Assembly: GCA_038849555.1 (NCBI GenBank)
Contig: JAWCMT010000003.1
Span: forward strand, 1 to 64,000
Direction: 5' to 3'
DNA: 64,000 nt
Source: JAOAIV01 sp038849555
Lineage (GTDB): Archaea > Thermoproteota > Bathyarchaeia > Bathyarchaeales > Bathycorpusculaceae
Each line of letters opens with the position of its first letter. Position 1 is the first letter of the stretch. Both the position numbers and the translations under genes were made by a program. The notes below the pieces were generated by a model that saw nothing but the letters and a program-made list of their open reading frames with translations, had not been told where the DNA came from and did not search any database. This document shows, one piece after another, positions 1 to 8,465 of this stretch.

Positions 1-246
1 GGCTGAAACGAGCCCTACCTCGCCTGGCCCGTTAACCGCTGTGTAATCGTTAACCCAGAAGGATTGGCCACCGATTATGCTTAGCCCAAGGCTTCCCAGC
101 AGGCTTTTCTCTCTCTTCCGTGTGCGCGCCTCTATGGTCGGATCCATGTAGGTCATGGCGCCTGATTCAGCAGTTATGGTTTCGCCTTGATCTAAACGTA
201 CAACAAGCATGGAGTATGACGGTTTATACTTGATTTCATATTTCAT
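1..246 (-). CDS. AIM24/TIGR00266-family protein (N-terminal 82 residues)
   Basis: An open frame starts at ATG 246 and runs off the left edge without a stop. The translation begins MKYEIKYKPSYSMLVV and continues with GETITAESGAM and a later GPGEVGL. These are hallmarks of the AIM24 (formerly DUF124/TIGR00266) beta-sandwich family of soluble proteins of unknown biochemical role. The family is normally about 220-260 residues, so roughly a third is visible. The start is supported by a GGAAC/AAGAGG-like purine stretch just upstream and by the usual family N-terminus. The family assignment is by remembered pattern; no function is inferred. Confidence 0.75.
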   Translation of the reverse strand, partial: MKYEIKYKPSYSMLVVRLDQGETITAESGAMTYMDPTIEARTRKREKSLLGSLGLSIIGGQSFWVNDYTAVNGPGEVGLVSA

Positions 247-317
247 AGCGGTTCCTCTTATAGTGAAAGGTAATGGTTTACGTGGCAAATAAGCTTATTT
301 AATAGAATGGGTTGCCA

Positions 318-929
318 TTAGGCTAGATTTGCAAGGTAAGCTGAGATTCCGCCTAGTATGTATTGTATCGCCATGGCTGCTATTAGCAGAGCCATAACCC
401 GCGCGATAACTACAGCTCCAGTCTTGCCGAGAAAATTGTATACCCCACTCAAATATCTCAGGATGATCCAAGTTATGAAAAGCACAACCAAGACGGATAT
501 GATTGTCACAAGCGTTCCGTAAGCTTGAAGATTAAGGATAGTAGTGGTTATAGCGCCTGGACCTACAAGAAGCGGCATGGCTATGGGCACTGCGCCTATG
601 CTTTCTGGAGATTCCACGCTCTCGTGCATTGAGCCTGAAATCAAAATTCTTATGGCTATGATCAGAAGAAGAACGCCGCCGGCAACTTCAAAGCTGTATA
701 TGGAAATTCCGAAAATGAGAAAGATTTCTTGGCCAGTAAAAGCGAAGACCAAAAGGAGAATGATTCCAACAAGAGTAGCAGTGTTAAACACTTTTCTCTT
801 CTGAGCCTCAGTCATCTTTTCGGTTAAACCCATAAAAATAGGAACATTACCGAAAGGGTCTACGATAATAAAAAGAACAATTATGGCCTTAATCAGATTC
901 GCAGCTGTCTCAACAAACGCTTCAGACAT
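318..929 (-). CDS. MarC family integral membrane protein (UPF0056)
   Basis: A 203-residue, very hydrophobic protein with about six membrane segments. Residues 16-40 contain the family signature IVLFIIVDPFGNVPIF, and the middle contains PIAMPLLVGPGAITTTI, also typical of MarC. Length matches the family (about 200 residues). MarC proteins are inner-membrane proteins once linked to multiple antibiotic resistance, but their substrate is not established. It is transcribed alone: the gene upstream is 260 bases away across a repeat-bearing gap, and the downstream AIM24-like gene is 70 bases away on the same strand, so the two could share a message. Confidence 0.9.
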   Translation of the reverse strand: MSEAFVETAANLIKAIIVLFIIVDPFGNVPIFMGLTEKMTEAQKRKVFNTATLVGIILLLVFAFTGQEIFLIFGISIYSFEVAGGVLLLIIAIRILISGSMHESVESPESIGAVPIAMPLLVGPGAITTTILNLQAYGTLVTIISVLVVLFITWIILRYLSGVYNFLGKTGAVVIARVMALLIAAMAIQYILGGISAYLANLA

Positions 930-991
930 TAATCATCTTAAAATGTATTTGGCAAGACAGAATAAAAGCCTTAAGCAGAATTGCGAAAACT

Positions 992-1042
992 GCCTTCATA
1001 TTTGGCGGCTATTAGCCAATCAATGCAGAAACCTATAGAGGG
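992..1042 (+). repeat. 51-bp dispersed repeat, copy A (palindromic core)
   Basis: This stretch is identical at 50 of 51 positions to the reverse complement of 44510-44560. The single difference lies at the centre of an 11-base palindromic core (GGCTA-T-TAGCC), so both copies keep the palindrome. It sits in the gap between marC and the 3' end of porB. Identity decays abruptly on both sides. No gene or transposase overlaps it. Confidence 0.9.
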
Positions 1043-1193
1043 TCTATCACGGAAGCAGAAAAAAAGTTAGTGCACTCTTAATCCAAAAAAGGAAGAGCAC
1101 AAGCATGTTTATGTTACATCAAGCAAGAATATTTCTACCGAGATGAGTAGATCTACAATTTGCCCACAAGAAGCCATTAAGAAAAAAGGTGGG

Positions 1194-2168
1194 CTATGAC
1201 TTCGCTGATATTCCGCATTTTGCGAGCAAACGTTGCCAGCGTTCGTCTGTAACACGCTGGAAATCGTCCAGCATGCTCTTGTTCTTCGGCGCAAACAAAT
1301 GCCTAAACCTGCCTTGCCCCTGTAAGTAATCCGTTACGGGCCTCTTCTTCTGCGGGGCAAGCGCGATAAGCTTGCTCGGCACAGACAACTGATACCGCCC
1401 ATTCACGGCCTCCCATAGCGGGAAAACGCAGGTTTCCACCGCCAACTTTGAATACTCAATGGATTTAGCTTGGTCGCTACGCCAACCGCGTGGACAAGGT
1501 GCAAGCACATGCAGAAACGCAGGGCCTTCCACTTCCAAGCCTTTCCGCACTTTCTCCAGCAGATCACGCCAATAATACGGCGACGCAGTAGCCACGTAAG
1601 GGATTTCATGTGCCACCATAATGTCGGCAATAGGTTTCTTATACTCCAGCTTACCTGGAATCGCTGTGCCCGCTGGCGACGTAGTAGTTGCCGCACCTTT
1701 CGGTGTGCCGCCGCTTCTCTGGATACCCGTATTCATGTAAGCCTCATTATCATAGAGCACAAATAGGAAGTCGTGTCCACGCTCAACCGCGCCTGAAAGC
1801 GCCTGAAAGCCAATGTCGTATGTGCCGCCGTCACCAGCAATCGCGATAACATCTACATGTTCATGCTTCAGCTTGCCTTTCCGCTTCATTGCCTTCAAAG
1901 CCGCTTCAATGCCCGAGGCATTTGCCGCGGCGGTTTCAAAAGCCGTGTGCAACCACGGCACAGCCCAAGACGTGTATGGGTAAATCGAGGAAACAACTTC
2001 CATGCAGCCTGTAGCCTGAGTAACAATTGTAGGTCCACGTGTGGCCTTCATTATCAGCCGCAGCACCGTTGTAGGCGCGCATCCTGCGCACGCGCGGTGT
2101 CCTGAAAGGAACAGGTCTGGTTTCTCAGCAATGTCCTTTGTGGTGAATTTCCATTCTTGTGTTGCCAT
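1194..2168 (-). CDS. porB: pyruvate:ferredoxin oxidoreductase, beta subunit
   Basis: Thiamine diphosphate-binding subunit of the four-subunit (alpha, beta, gamma, delta) archaeal pyruvate:ferredoxin oxidoreductase, which converts pyruvate and CoA to acetyl-CoA, CO2 and reduced ferredoxin. At residues 24-32 it has GHRACAGCA, with cysteines for a [4Fe-4S] cluster. GDGGTYDIGFQAL near residue 112 and the following YDNEAYMNTG form the ThDP/Mg motif (GDG...N). The TPRGW-like segment near residue 232 (CPRGW) is also typical. Its 324 residues fit the family. It is last in the operon porC-porD-porA-porB on the minus strand, 18 bases after porA. A closely related 2-oxoacid substrate (for example 2-ketoisovalerate) cannot be excluded from sequence alone. 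Confidence 0.92.
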   Translation of the reverse strand: MATQEWKFTTKDIAEKPDLFLSGHRACAGCAPTTVLRLIMKATRGPTIVTQATGCMEVVSSIYPYTSWAVPWLHTAFETAAANASGIEAALKAMKRKGKLKHEHVDVIAIAGDGGTYDIGFQALSGAVERGHDFLFVLYDNEAYMNTGIQRSGGTPKGAATTTSPAGTAIPGKLEYKKPIADIMVAHEIPYVATASPYYWRDLLEKVRKGLEVEGPAFLHVLAPCPRGWRSDQAKSIEYSKLAVETCVFPLWEAVNGRYQLSVPSKLIALAPQKKRPVTDYLQGQGRFRHLFAPKNKSMLDDFQRVTDERWQRLLAKCGISAKS

Positions 2169-2186
2169 TTACATTCATTCCTCCAT

Positions 2187-3419
2187 TTATTCTCTTAATC
2201 CCAAGTATTGAATTGGCTTTTCAACACGCTTTGCCGCTAATATTCGCTGCAAATCCGAGTAAATGCTTCGCAGTTCCCGCGGGCTCGTGTCTCTTCCGCC
2301 CAGCCCGTAGATGTAATTGACAACGAAAGGCCGAACATCAGCGTCATAAAGCACATGGCGAATTTCATGATACACTGGACCTCCGTGCCCGCCGAAACTC
2401 ATGCACCTATCCATGACGGCCACAGCTTTCACATTGCAAAGTGCACTTCGAAGGTCTTCGACAGGCAAAGGCCGGAACGTGCGAAGCCGAAGCAAGCCTG
2501 CTTTAACGCCTTTCTCTCTAAGCTCGTCTACAACTGTCTTCATGGTTCCCGCTGTTGAGCCCAAACAAACAGCTGCAACTTCCGCGTCGTCAAGGCGGTA
2601 GGGCTCAATTAGGCCGTTTCCGTAGCTTCGCCCGCTTATTTTCGCGTATTCACGGTTAACTTGCTGAATAACGGAGAGCGCGTTTTTCATTGCTTCTTCT
2701 TGCTGGCGCTTAAACTCGAAGTAGTAATTCGGCAACGCTATAGGACCCATAGTCATCGGCGCTTCAGGGTCAAGCTTGAAAGGCACTGTTTTTCCTTCAT
2801 GCGTAAGCACGTTCGGAAACTTACGCGAACCAATAAACTGCTTCACAACATCATCTGGCAAAGTGTCCACATTCTCAAGCGTATGGCTCAAAGTAAAGCC
2901 ATCCAAGCCCACCATAACGGGCAGAAGCACATCAGCATCCTCAGCTATCCTGAACGCTTGTATTATCGAGTCATAAACTTCCTGAGCGTTCTCAGCGTAC
3001 AACTGTATCCAACCGCTATCGCGCTCTGCCATGCTGTCAGAGTGGTCTCCGTGAATGTTAAGCGGAGCAGACAACGCCCGATTGGCAATTGCCATAACAA
3101 CTGGCGCGCGGCATCCAGACGTCACGAAAAGCATCTCATGCATAAGCGCTAAACCAGCAGACGCAGTCGCAGTGAAAGCTCGCGCACCCGTAGCAGACGC
3201 CGCGAGGCAAGCAGCCAACGCGCTGTGCTCAGATTCAGTGCAGATATATTCCGTTTGCACCTCGCCATTAGCAACGTACTCGCTGAAGCGCTCCACAATA
3301 ATTGTTTGCGGCGTTATTGGGTAAGCAGCCACAACATCCACATCAGACTGCTTAACTGCGTAAGCAACAGCCTCATCGCCTGACAAGGCCATTCTTTCCT
3401 GCTTAACAACACTTTTCAT
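2187..3419 (-). CDS. porA: pyruvate:ferredoxin oxidoreductase, alpha subunit
   Basis: Alpha subunit carrying the pyrimidine-binding and CoA-side domains. The motif AAYPITPQTIIVE near residue 30 is the classical YPITP substrate/ThDP region. ATASAGLALMHEML near residue 85 and NRALSAPLNIHGDHSDSM near residue 112 are PorA hallmarks. I placed the start at ATG 3419 (410 residues) because a Shine-Dalgarno GGAG lies about ten bases ahead of it; the longer frame begins at TTG 3440 and would place that site inside the gene. It follows porD by 13 bases in the same operon and works with porB, porC and porD. Confidence 0.92.
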   Translation of the reverse strand: MKSVVKQERMALSGDEAVAYAVKQSDVDVVAAYPITPQTIIVERFSEYVANGEVQTEYICTESEHSALAACLAASATGARAFTATASAGLALMHEMLFVTSGCRAPVVMAIANRALSAPLNIHGDHSDSMAERDSGWIQLYAENAQEVYDSIIQAFRIAEDADVLLPVMVGLDGFTLSHTLENVDTLPDDVVKQFIGSRKFPNVLTHEGKTVPFKLDPEAPMTMGPIALPNYYFEFKRQQEEAMKNALSVIQQVNREYAKISGRSYGNGLIEPYRLDDAEVAAVCLGSTAGTMKTVVDELREKGVKAGLLRLRTFRPLPVEDLRSALCNVKAVAVMDRCMSFGGHGGPVYHEIRHVLYDADVRPFVVNYIYGLGGRDTSPRELRSIYSDLQRILAAKRVEKPIQYLGLRE

Positions 3420-3432
3420 GTAACACCCGCTC

Positions 3433-3711
3433 CTATTCAACCTTCATCGTTATAGCCTTAGTAGGGCACTCGTTAGCGCAGATCCCACAGCCCTTACAAA
3501 AACTGTAATCGAATTCTATATCTGCCTTTTCTGGTTTCCAGTGAATCGCTCCGTCAGGACAGAAAAGCACGCATAACAGGCACCGCGTGCACTTCTCCAA
3601 ATCCCGCACGGGCATATATGTTTTCCAATCGCCAGTCAGGAAAGTTGTGCTTGGCTTGGAGCAGACTCCTGCAGGCGCAAGTTCTTTCCAGCCTTTTTCT
3701 CGAACACTCAT
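3433..3711 (-). CDS. porD: pyruvate:ferredoxin oxidoreductase, delta subunit (2[4Fe-4S] ferredoxin)
   Basis: A 92-residue ferredoxin-like subunit with two clusters of cysteines of the type CxxCxxCxxxCP: one begins CTRCLLCVLFCPDG near residue 42, the second is CKGCGICANECPTKA near residue 73. These bind two [4Fe-4S] clusters that pass electrons from the catalytic subunits to free ferredoxin. The start codon overlaps the stop codon of porC by four bases (ATGA), a sign of coupled translation. Confidence 0.93.
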   Translation of the reverse strand: MSVREKGWKELAPAGVCSKPSTTFLTGDWKTYMPVRDLEKCTRCLLCVLFCPDGAIHWKPEKADIEFDYSFCKGCGICANECPTKAITMKVE

Positions 3712-4259
3712 TCTTGTTTTGCCTCCTTAAAGGCTTCTTTTATTACTGCAAAGTTTTTCTCTGCAACATCCGCTCTGAAGCGTTCTTTAACAGTTTTCTC
3801 TATGCTCTCCAAAGCAACTATCGATGTAGCACGGGCGGCAACACCAAGCATGGCCGTGTTCATTATTGGCGCCCCCAGAATTTTTAGAGCAATTTCCGTT
3901 GCAGGCACAGTCCAGACATGCCCTTTTTCCAGTTTAAGAGACTTCTTAACTTTCGCGGGTTCATCGGGGGAATTCACGATAACTATGCCATCTTCTTTCA
4001 AACCTGCAACGACCGGAACAGACTTCAGCAAAGTGGAATCCAAAACAGCAACTACATCAGGCTCGTAGATCGAACAATGCAGTCGAATAGGCTCGGTGCT
4101 TATCCGCGTGAAAGCCGTTACCGGCGCACCCATTCTTTCAGGGCCGAACTCTGGAAAAGATTGAATGTACTTACCCTCGTAGATTGCCGCGCGCGCAAGC
4201 AACTCGCTGGCCGTCCATGCGCCTTGACCGCCTCTGCCATGCCACCTGAACTCCAACAT
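3708..4259 (-). CDS. porC: pyruvate:ferredoxin oxidoreductase, gamma subunit
   Basis: First gene of the por operon. The N-terminus MLEFRWHGRGGQGAWTASELLA contains the invariant GRGGQG motif of the gamma subunit/domain (residues 6-12), followed by FPEFGPERMGAPV near residue 40. I chose ATG 4259 (183 residues) because family members begin just before the RWHGRGGQG motif; an in-frame TTG at 4268 would add three residues. A TATA-like element (TGTATATGAG on the minus strand, near 4320) lies about 60 bases upstream. Confidence 0.92.
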   Translation of the reverse strand: MLEFRWHGRGGQGAWTASELLARAAIYEGKYIQSFPEFGPERMGAPVTAFTRISTEPIRLHCSIYEPDVVAVLDSTLLKSVPVVAGLKEDGIVIVNSPDEPAKVKKSLKLEKGHVWTVPATEIALKILGAPIMNTAMLGVAARATSIVALESIEKTVKERFRADVAEKNFAVIKEAFKEAKQE

Positions 4260-4470
4260 TTTCTTCAATTAGCCCTTCTACCCCACATGAATAGTTTCCC
4301 ACTTAATTGGTGAACGGACTCATATACATTTTTCTCTTTAAACACACATTTAGCCATCACAATGTAAAAATGCAAGACAAAAATATTGACCTATCCACGC
4401 AAAAAGTTTCCTATAAAAATTATTAAGAACAAGCAAATCAAATTAGCGCTACGAAAATAGCCCAATAAAG

Positions 4471-4480
4471 TTTTATATGG
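4471..4480 (+). promoter_or_regulatory. TATA box for the B12/radical SAM gene
   Basis: TTTTATATGG at this position is a good archaeal TATA element about 70 bases ahead of the start at 4550. It predicts transcription starting near 4500-4505 and a leader of about 45 bases that ends in a strong Shine-Dalgarno stretch (GGGAGGGGAAG). Confidence 0.5.
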
Positions 4481-4549
4481 AAGTTTAACCCTTCATAAAA
4501 AAGTTGACTGCCAGAAATTCCCTAATAGAATGAAGCGGGAGGGGAAGAA

Positions 4550-6037
4550 ATGGCTGATGTACTTTTAACTGCTGACAGAACACTTATGAGTAATTATCAC
4601 AACAACGAGTTCCTAGGTTTTGGAACTTGTGCTCCTCCAAACTTTCTGCCCGAATGGTTCTATAGCTTCCTGTTTTTTCCACCCATAAAAGAGAGTAAGG
4701 GAATCCCTGCGGCAGCGCCTTACGGTTTGAGAAAAATTGAAGCTCAGCTTTTGAAGGAAGGCTTTGACGTTGCAACGGTAAGCCCAGACCACATCGAAGA
4801 TTATATCACCGATGCCAAAGTGTTGGGTATCCACACGATGGACCCTTTCGGCTTAGGGCCAGCTTCAACCACGCTTGCAGCTATCTTTAAAAAAGAACCT
4901 TACTTGGCCAAGTACTTCCAAATTTTACTCAGCAACCCAGCGATTAAGAAGGCAAAAAAGAACGGATTAAAGTTTATAGTCGGAGGACCAGGTGCATGGC
5001 AGTTCCGCTATAGGCCGAAATTTGTTGAGGAACATGGAATAGACTGCATAATTGAGGGAGAAGCAGAGAAAGTTATTGGCAAATTCTTTAGGGACGCCCT
5101 TGAAGGCAAGGAGTTACCGAAATATTACGAGGTCAACGTTGGCGAAGCACCGGCTTTAGAGGAAATTCCAGACATAGTTAACCCTTCAATAAATGGCTTG
5201 GTAGAAATCGGCAGAGGCTGCTGCAGAGGCTGCGAATTCTGCAACGTAACGCTTAGGCCTCTGCGTTGGTATCCGCTTGAGAAAATAAAGCGGGAGATAA
5301 CGCTTAACGTTACCTCGGGAAAAGTGAGCGGCTGTTGCCTTCACGCGGAAGACGTAATGCTCTATGGCTCAAGAAACACGCGACCAAACGAGGAGAAACT
5401 AATAAAACTTCACGAGTTCGTGGTAAAAAGTAATAATGGCGGCTTAAGCTGGAGCCACTGCTCGCTGGCGGCGGTGGCCTCAAACCCTCAGCTCTTCACA
5501 AAAATTGCCGAAATCATACTGCAAAAACAGCCATGGTGGGGTGCAGAAATAGGCATCGAAACAGGCTCGAGGAAATTGGCCGAGAAAATTATGCCCGCCA
5601 AGGCACATCCTTTCAAGGCGGAGGAGTGGCCAGAGGTTGTTAAAACAGGCATGGGGCTGATGCATGACAACAGATTGGTGCCAGCATGCACCCTAATCGT
5701 TGGGCTTCCAGAAGAAACTGAAGACGACATCATCAGAACAATGGAGCTTGTGGATGACCTTAAGCATGTTCGAAGCCTCATTGTGCCCTTGTTTTTTGTT
5801 CCTTTGGGCCGGCTGAAGCAGAAAGACTGGTTCAAGCGTGCAGAATTAACCGGCCTGCATAAGCAGTTGTTGTTTCAATGCGTAGAGCACGATTTTTACT
5901 GGGTTGATGACCTGCTGGATATATCGTTTAGAGACAAATGGTACGGTCGCTTCTTGAGAGAATTCTACAGAGGCTTCGCGGGGATAGCTAAACGAAAAGT
6001 GAGGCAGATAGAGCAACCGCTTGTTTTAAATGGCTAA
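4550..6037 (+). CDS. B12-binding-domain radical SAM protein
   Basis: A 495-residue protein with an N-terminal cobalamin-binding-like Rossmann region (about residues 50-210, including GLRKIEAQLL and the FIVGGPGAW segment) followed by a radical SAM core. The SAM cluster motif CxxxCxxC is seen as CCRGCEFC near residue 224, preceded by EIGRGC. Further on, GAEIGIETGSRKLAEKIMP is typical of the radical SAM barrel. The start is fixed by a strong Shine-Dalgarno stretch just before ATG 4550. Substrate unknown: members of this class do methylations, methylthiolations or ring rearrangements. It is divergent from the por operon. Confidence 0.85.
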   Translation: MADVLLTADRTLMSNYHNNEFLGFGTCAPPNFLPEWFYSFLFFPPIKESKGIPAAAPYGLRKIEAQLLKEGFDVATVSPDHIEDYITDAKVLGIHTMDPFGLGPASTTLAAIFKKEPYLAKYFQILLSNPAIKKAKKNGLKFIVGGPGAWQFRYRPKFVEEHGIDCIIEGEAEKVIGKFFRDALEGKELPKYYEVNVGEAPALEEIPDIVNPSINGLVEIGRGCCRGCEFCNVTLRPLRWYPLEKIKREITLNVTSGKVSGCCLHAEDVMLYGSRNTRPNEEKLIKLHEFVVKSNNGGLSWSHCSLAAVASNPQLFTKIAEIILQKQPWWGAEIGIETGSRKLAEKIMPAKAHPFKAEEWPEVVKTGMGLMHDNRLVPACTLIVGLPEETEDDIIRTMELVDDLKHVRSLIVPLFFVPLGRLKQKDWFKRAELTGLHKQLLFQCVEHDFYWVDDLLDISFRDKWYGRFLREFYRGFAGIAKRKVRQIEQPLVLNG

Positions 6038-6079
6038 CCTTAAATACTTTTATGAAACACTGCATTAATGCTCGGGTGT

Positions 6080-6156
6080 GCCGCCGTAGCTCAGCTAGGT
6101 AGAGCGGCTGGCTGTTAACCAGTCGGTCATAGGTTCAAGTCCTATCGGCGGCGCCA
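6080..6156 (+). tRNA. tRNA-Asn (GTT)
   Basis: The sequence folds as a full cloverleaf. The acceptor stem GCCGCCG (6080-6086) pairs with CGGCGGC (6146-6152). The anticodon stem GCTGG/CCAGT (one G-T pair) encloses the loop CTGTTAA with anticodon GTT at 6114-6116, and the T arm ATAGG-TTCAAGT-CCTAT is perfect. Discriminator is G, and CCA is encoded (6154-6156). No intron is present. Confidence 0.97.
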
Positions 6157-6354
6157 AACTGTTAATTATTGGCTGAATAATGTCGGATGCTCCTTTGCTA
6201 AATAAGGACAAAGCCTTGCTTGAATTGTATTCTTGTTGCCTCGAAAAGGTGATGGCGGCGGCAGCTTTTTAGTAAAAGCGAACTCGGGCTGTCTCTTTTT
6301 CCGAAACCTTAATTCACTTGGCCGCGAAATTAAACTATGGCAGAGGCGAATTAA

Positions 6355-6495
6355 ATGTCAAAAAATAAAAGTGAACTGCCTCGCTGCGACAGATGCGGAG
6401 AAATAATCGACAACTGCAAATGCGTATGCCCATACTGCGGCGAAACCTCAGGTTGCGAATGCTGCACCGGTTACGGCAAGGCGACCGGTGGCTAA
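6355..6495 (+). CDS. cysteine-rich zinc-finger microprotein (46 residues)
   Basis: ATG 6355 to TAA 6495 encodes 46 residues with eight cysteines arranged as CDRCG...CKCVCPYCG...CECC. These are closely spaced CxxC-type knuckles that suggest one or two zinc sites. An upstream ATG (6337) hits a stop after five codons, so 6355 is the likely start. It lies 45 bases ahead of the 2-oxoacid:ferredoxin oxidoreductase alpha gene on the same strand and may be its first cistron. I do not recognise a family. It could be a small zinc-binding partner or regulator; that is inference only. Confidence 0.6.
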   Translation: MSKNKSELPRCDRCGEIIDNCKCVCPYCGETSGCECCTGYGKATGG

Positions 6496-6539
6496 AATAC
6501 ACACTCCTTCGCCTTATGTTATTTAGGTTGTGAAGAAAG

Positions 6540-8465
6540 ATGGTAGCTAATAGTGTAAATTGGATGGCTGGCGGAGCCCAAGGAAGCGGCGTGGACACGG
6601 CAGCCAACATTTTCGGAAGAGCCTGCGGTTATGGCGGCCTCTATGTTTTTGGAAGACGAGAGTACCACTCCAACATTAAGGGGCTTCACAGCTACTTCCA
6701 CCTGCGCATATCGCCGGAAGAGATTTTGGCGAACGTGAATGATGTGGATTTGCTGGCAGCTTTTGACGCGGAAACCGTAGTGCGGCACATAAACGAGGTT
6801 TCGCCGGAAGGCGGCGTAATAATAGGCACGCATCAAATAGGCACCAAAGTGCTGGAGATTCCAACGTTGCCGCCCGAATTTAAAGCGGAAATAGCCAAGT
6901 TCATGAAGGAAAACGGTGTCGGCGAAACCTTGAACGATTGGCTAAATCATGCAAAGCAACGGCGCGTTCACGTTTTCCCTGTTCCGTATATGGATTTGCT
7001 TGCTGAGATTGGCGAGAAGCTGGGGATAGCTCAGATAAGTAAAATCACGAGAATGATAAATGTGCTGACGATAGGTGTGTCTTTCGCGCTTCTCCGATAT
7101 GACCGCGCCCTTGCAGAGAAAGCCGTGAGAGACACGTTTGCTGAGAAAGCTAAAATTGCCGAGATGAATGTGACAGCTTTAAACTACGCTTATGATTATG
7201 CGAAAGAGCATTTTGACGGTTTTAAACACCGCCTTGAAAAAACCGCGATTAACGAGGAACGAATCTTTCTCACGGGAAATCAGGCAGTTGCCATGGGCAA
7301 AGTGCTCGGCGGCTGCCGAGTGCAAACCTACTATCCTATAACGCCTGCGGCTGACGAAAGCGAGTTTCTCGAAGCTAACCAGATAATGAAGACGAGAAAC
7401 GGCGAAGACGAAGCCATAGTTGTCATCCAAACCGAAGATGAAATAGCTGCGGTAAACGCTGCTTCAGGCGCTGCATTAGCAGGCGCAAGAGCCGCGACAT
7501 CAACTTCTGGACCAGGCTTTTCGCTTATGGTGGAGGGTTTAAGCTGGGCAGGGAACAATGAGGTGCCGCTGGTGATAACCTATTATCAACGAGGCGCGCC
7601 TTCTACGGGTTTGCCGACGCGGCACGGGCAGGGTGACTTGCGGTTTGCTGTGCACGCTGGTCATGGCGAGTTCGCGCGGATAATTCTGGCTTCAGGCGAC
7701 ATCCAAGAGTGCTTCTATGATGCGGCGAAAGTGTTTAACCTCGCTGAGAAATATCAGATGCCCGTCATCCACTTACTGGATAAGGCGATGGCAAACTGCT
7801 CCCAAACATATCCTATGTTTGATTACAGCAAATTCAAAATTGAACGTGGCGAACTTCTCACGGAGAAAGACCTTGAAGGCAAAGAGTACAGGCGCTTCCG
7901 CTTCACCGAAACAGGCATCTCTCCACGAGTAGTGTTAGGAACCAAGAATGGCGTGCACTGGTACACTGGCGACGAGCACAACGAGTTGGGCCACATAAGC
8001 GAGGAACCCTTGAATAGGCGGCTTATGGTTGAGAAGCGAATGAAAAAACTCGAGTTAGTGCTAAAGGAAGTGCCGCTTGAGGACAAGCTAAAGTTTTACG
8101 GCGACATGAACGCGGAGAACATCGTGGTAAGCTGGGGCTCTCCGAAAGGCGCCGTAATAGAAGCAATAGGCATGCTAAAGCAGGAAGACTTCAGAATAGG
8201 CTTCATACAGGTGCGGCTGCTGCATCCGTTTCCTGCCGCGGAAGTGAAAAACGCCTTGATGGGCAAAAAGCGAATAATCGACGCTGAAGACAACTATACT
8301 GCTCAGTTGGCTGGAATAATAAAAGAGGCAACGGGCATCGCACCAAACTACTATGTACTCAAGTACACTGGGCGACCCGTAACAACCACCGAAGTCTACA
8401 AGGCACTTAAGGATGTATTAACAGGCAAGGCCCGTGAGAGGGAGGTGTTAACTTTTGGCGCTTAA
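6540..8465 (+). CDS. 2-oxoacid:ferredoxin oxidoreductase, fused gamma-alpha subunit
   Basis: A 641-residue subunit that fuses a gamma domain (about residues 1-190) to an alpha domain (about 230-620). The gamma part opens with MAGGAQGSGVDTAANIF, a variant of the GGQG motif. The alpha part has GNQAVAMGKVLGG, the YYPITPAADES substrate motif near residue 263 and TSTSGPGFSLMVEGL near residue 321. The two-gene (gamma-alpha plus beta) layout is that of the archaeal 2-oxoacid:ferredoxin oxidoreductases of broad or 2-oxoglutarate specificity. It overlaps the beta gene by 11 bases. It is distinct from the four-gene enzyme at 1194-4259, so the cell has at least two such enzymes. Confidence 0.9.
   Translation: MVANSVNWMAGGAQGSGVDTAANIFGRACGYGGLYVFGRREYHSNIKGLHSYFHLRISPEEILANVNDVDLLAAFDAETVVRHINEVSPEGGVIIGTHQIGTKVLEIPTLPPEFKAEIAKFMKENGVGETLNDWLNHAKQRRVHVFPVPYMDLLAEIGEKLGIAQISKITRMINVLTIGVSFALLRYDRALAEKAVRDTFAEKAKIAEMNVTALNYAYDYAKEHFDGFKHRLEKTAINEERIFLTGNQAVAMGKVLGGCRVQTYYPITPAADESEFLEANQIMKTRNGEDEAIVVIQTEDEIAAVNAASGAALAGARAATSTSGPGFSLMVEGLSWAGNNEVPLVITYYQRGAPSTGLPTRHGQGDLRFAVHAGHGEFARIILASGDIQECFYDAAKVFNLAEKYQMPVIHLLDKAMANCSQTYPMFDYSKFKIERGELLTEKDLEGKEYRRFRFTETGISPRVVLGTKNGVHWYTGDEHNELGHISEEPLNRRLMVEKRMKKLELVLKEVPLEDKLKFYGDMNAENIVVSWGSPKGAVIEAIGMLKQEDFRIGFIQVRLLHPFPAAEVKNALMGKKRIIDAEDNYTAQLAGIIKEATGIAPNYYVLKYTGRPVTTTEVYKALKDVLTGKAREREVLTFGA

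Noticed and set aside
2661..3152. 163-codon plus-strand frame opposite porA
   Set aside because: Lies wholly antisense to a well-supported gene, with atypical composition and no motif.
6180..6272. 30-codon ATG frame (MSDAPLLNKDKALLEL...) between tRNA-Asn and the Cys-rich microprotein
   Set aside because: No ribosome-binding site, no recognisable motif, and it ends in a run of alanines; chance cannot be excluded.
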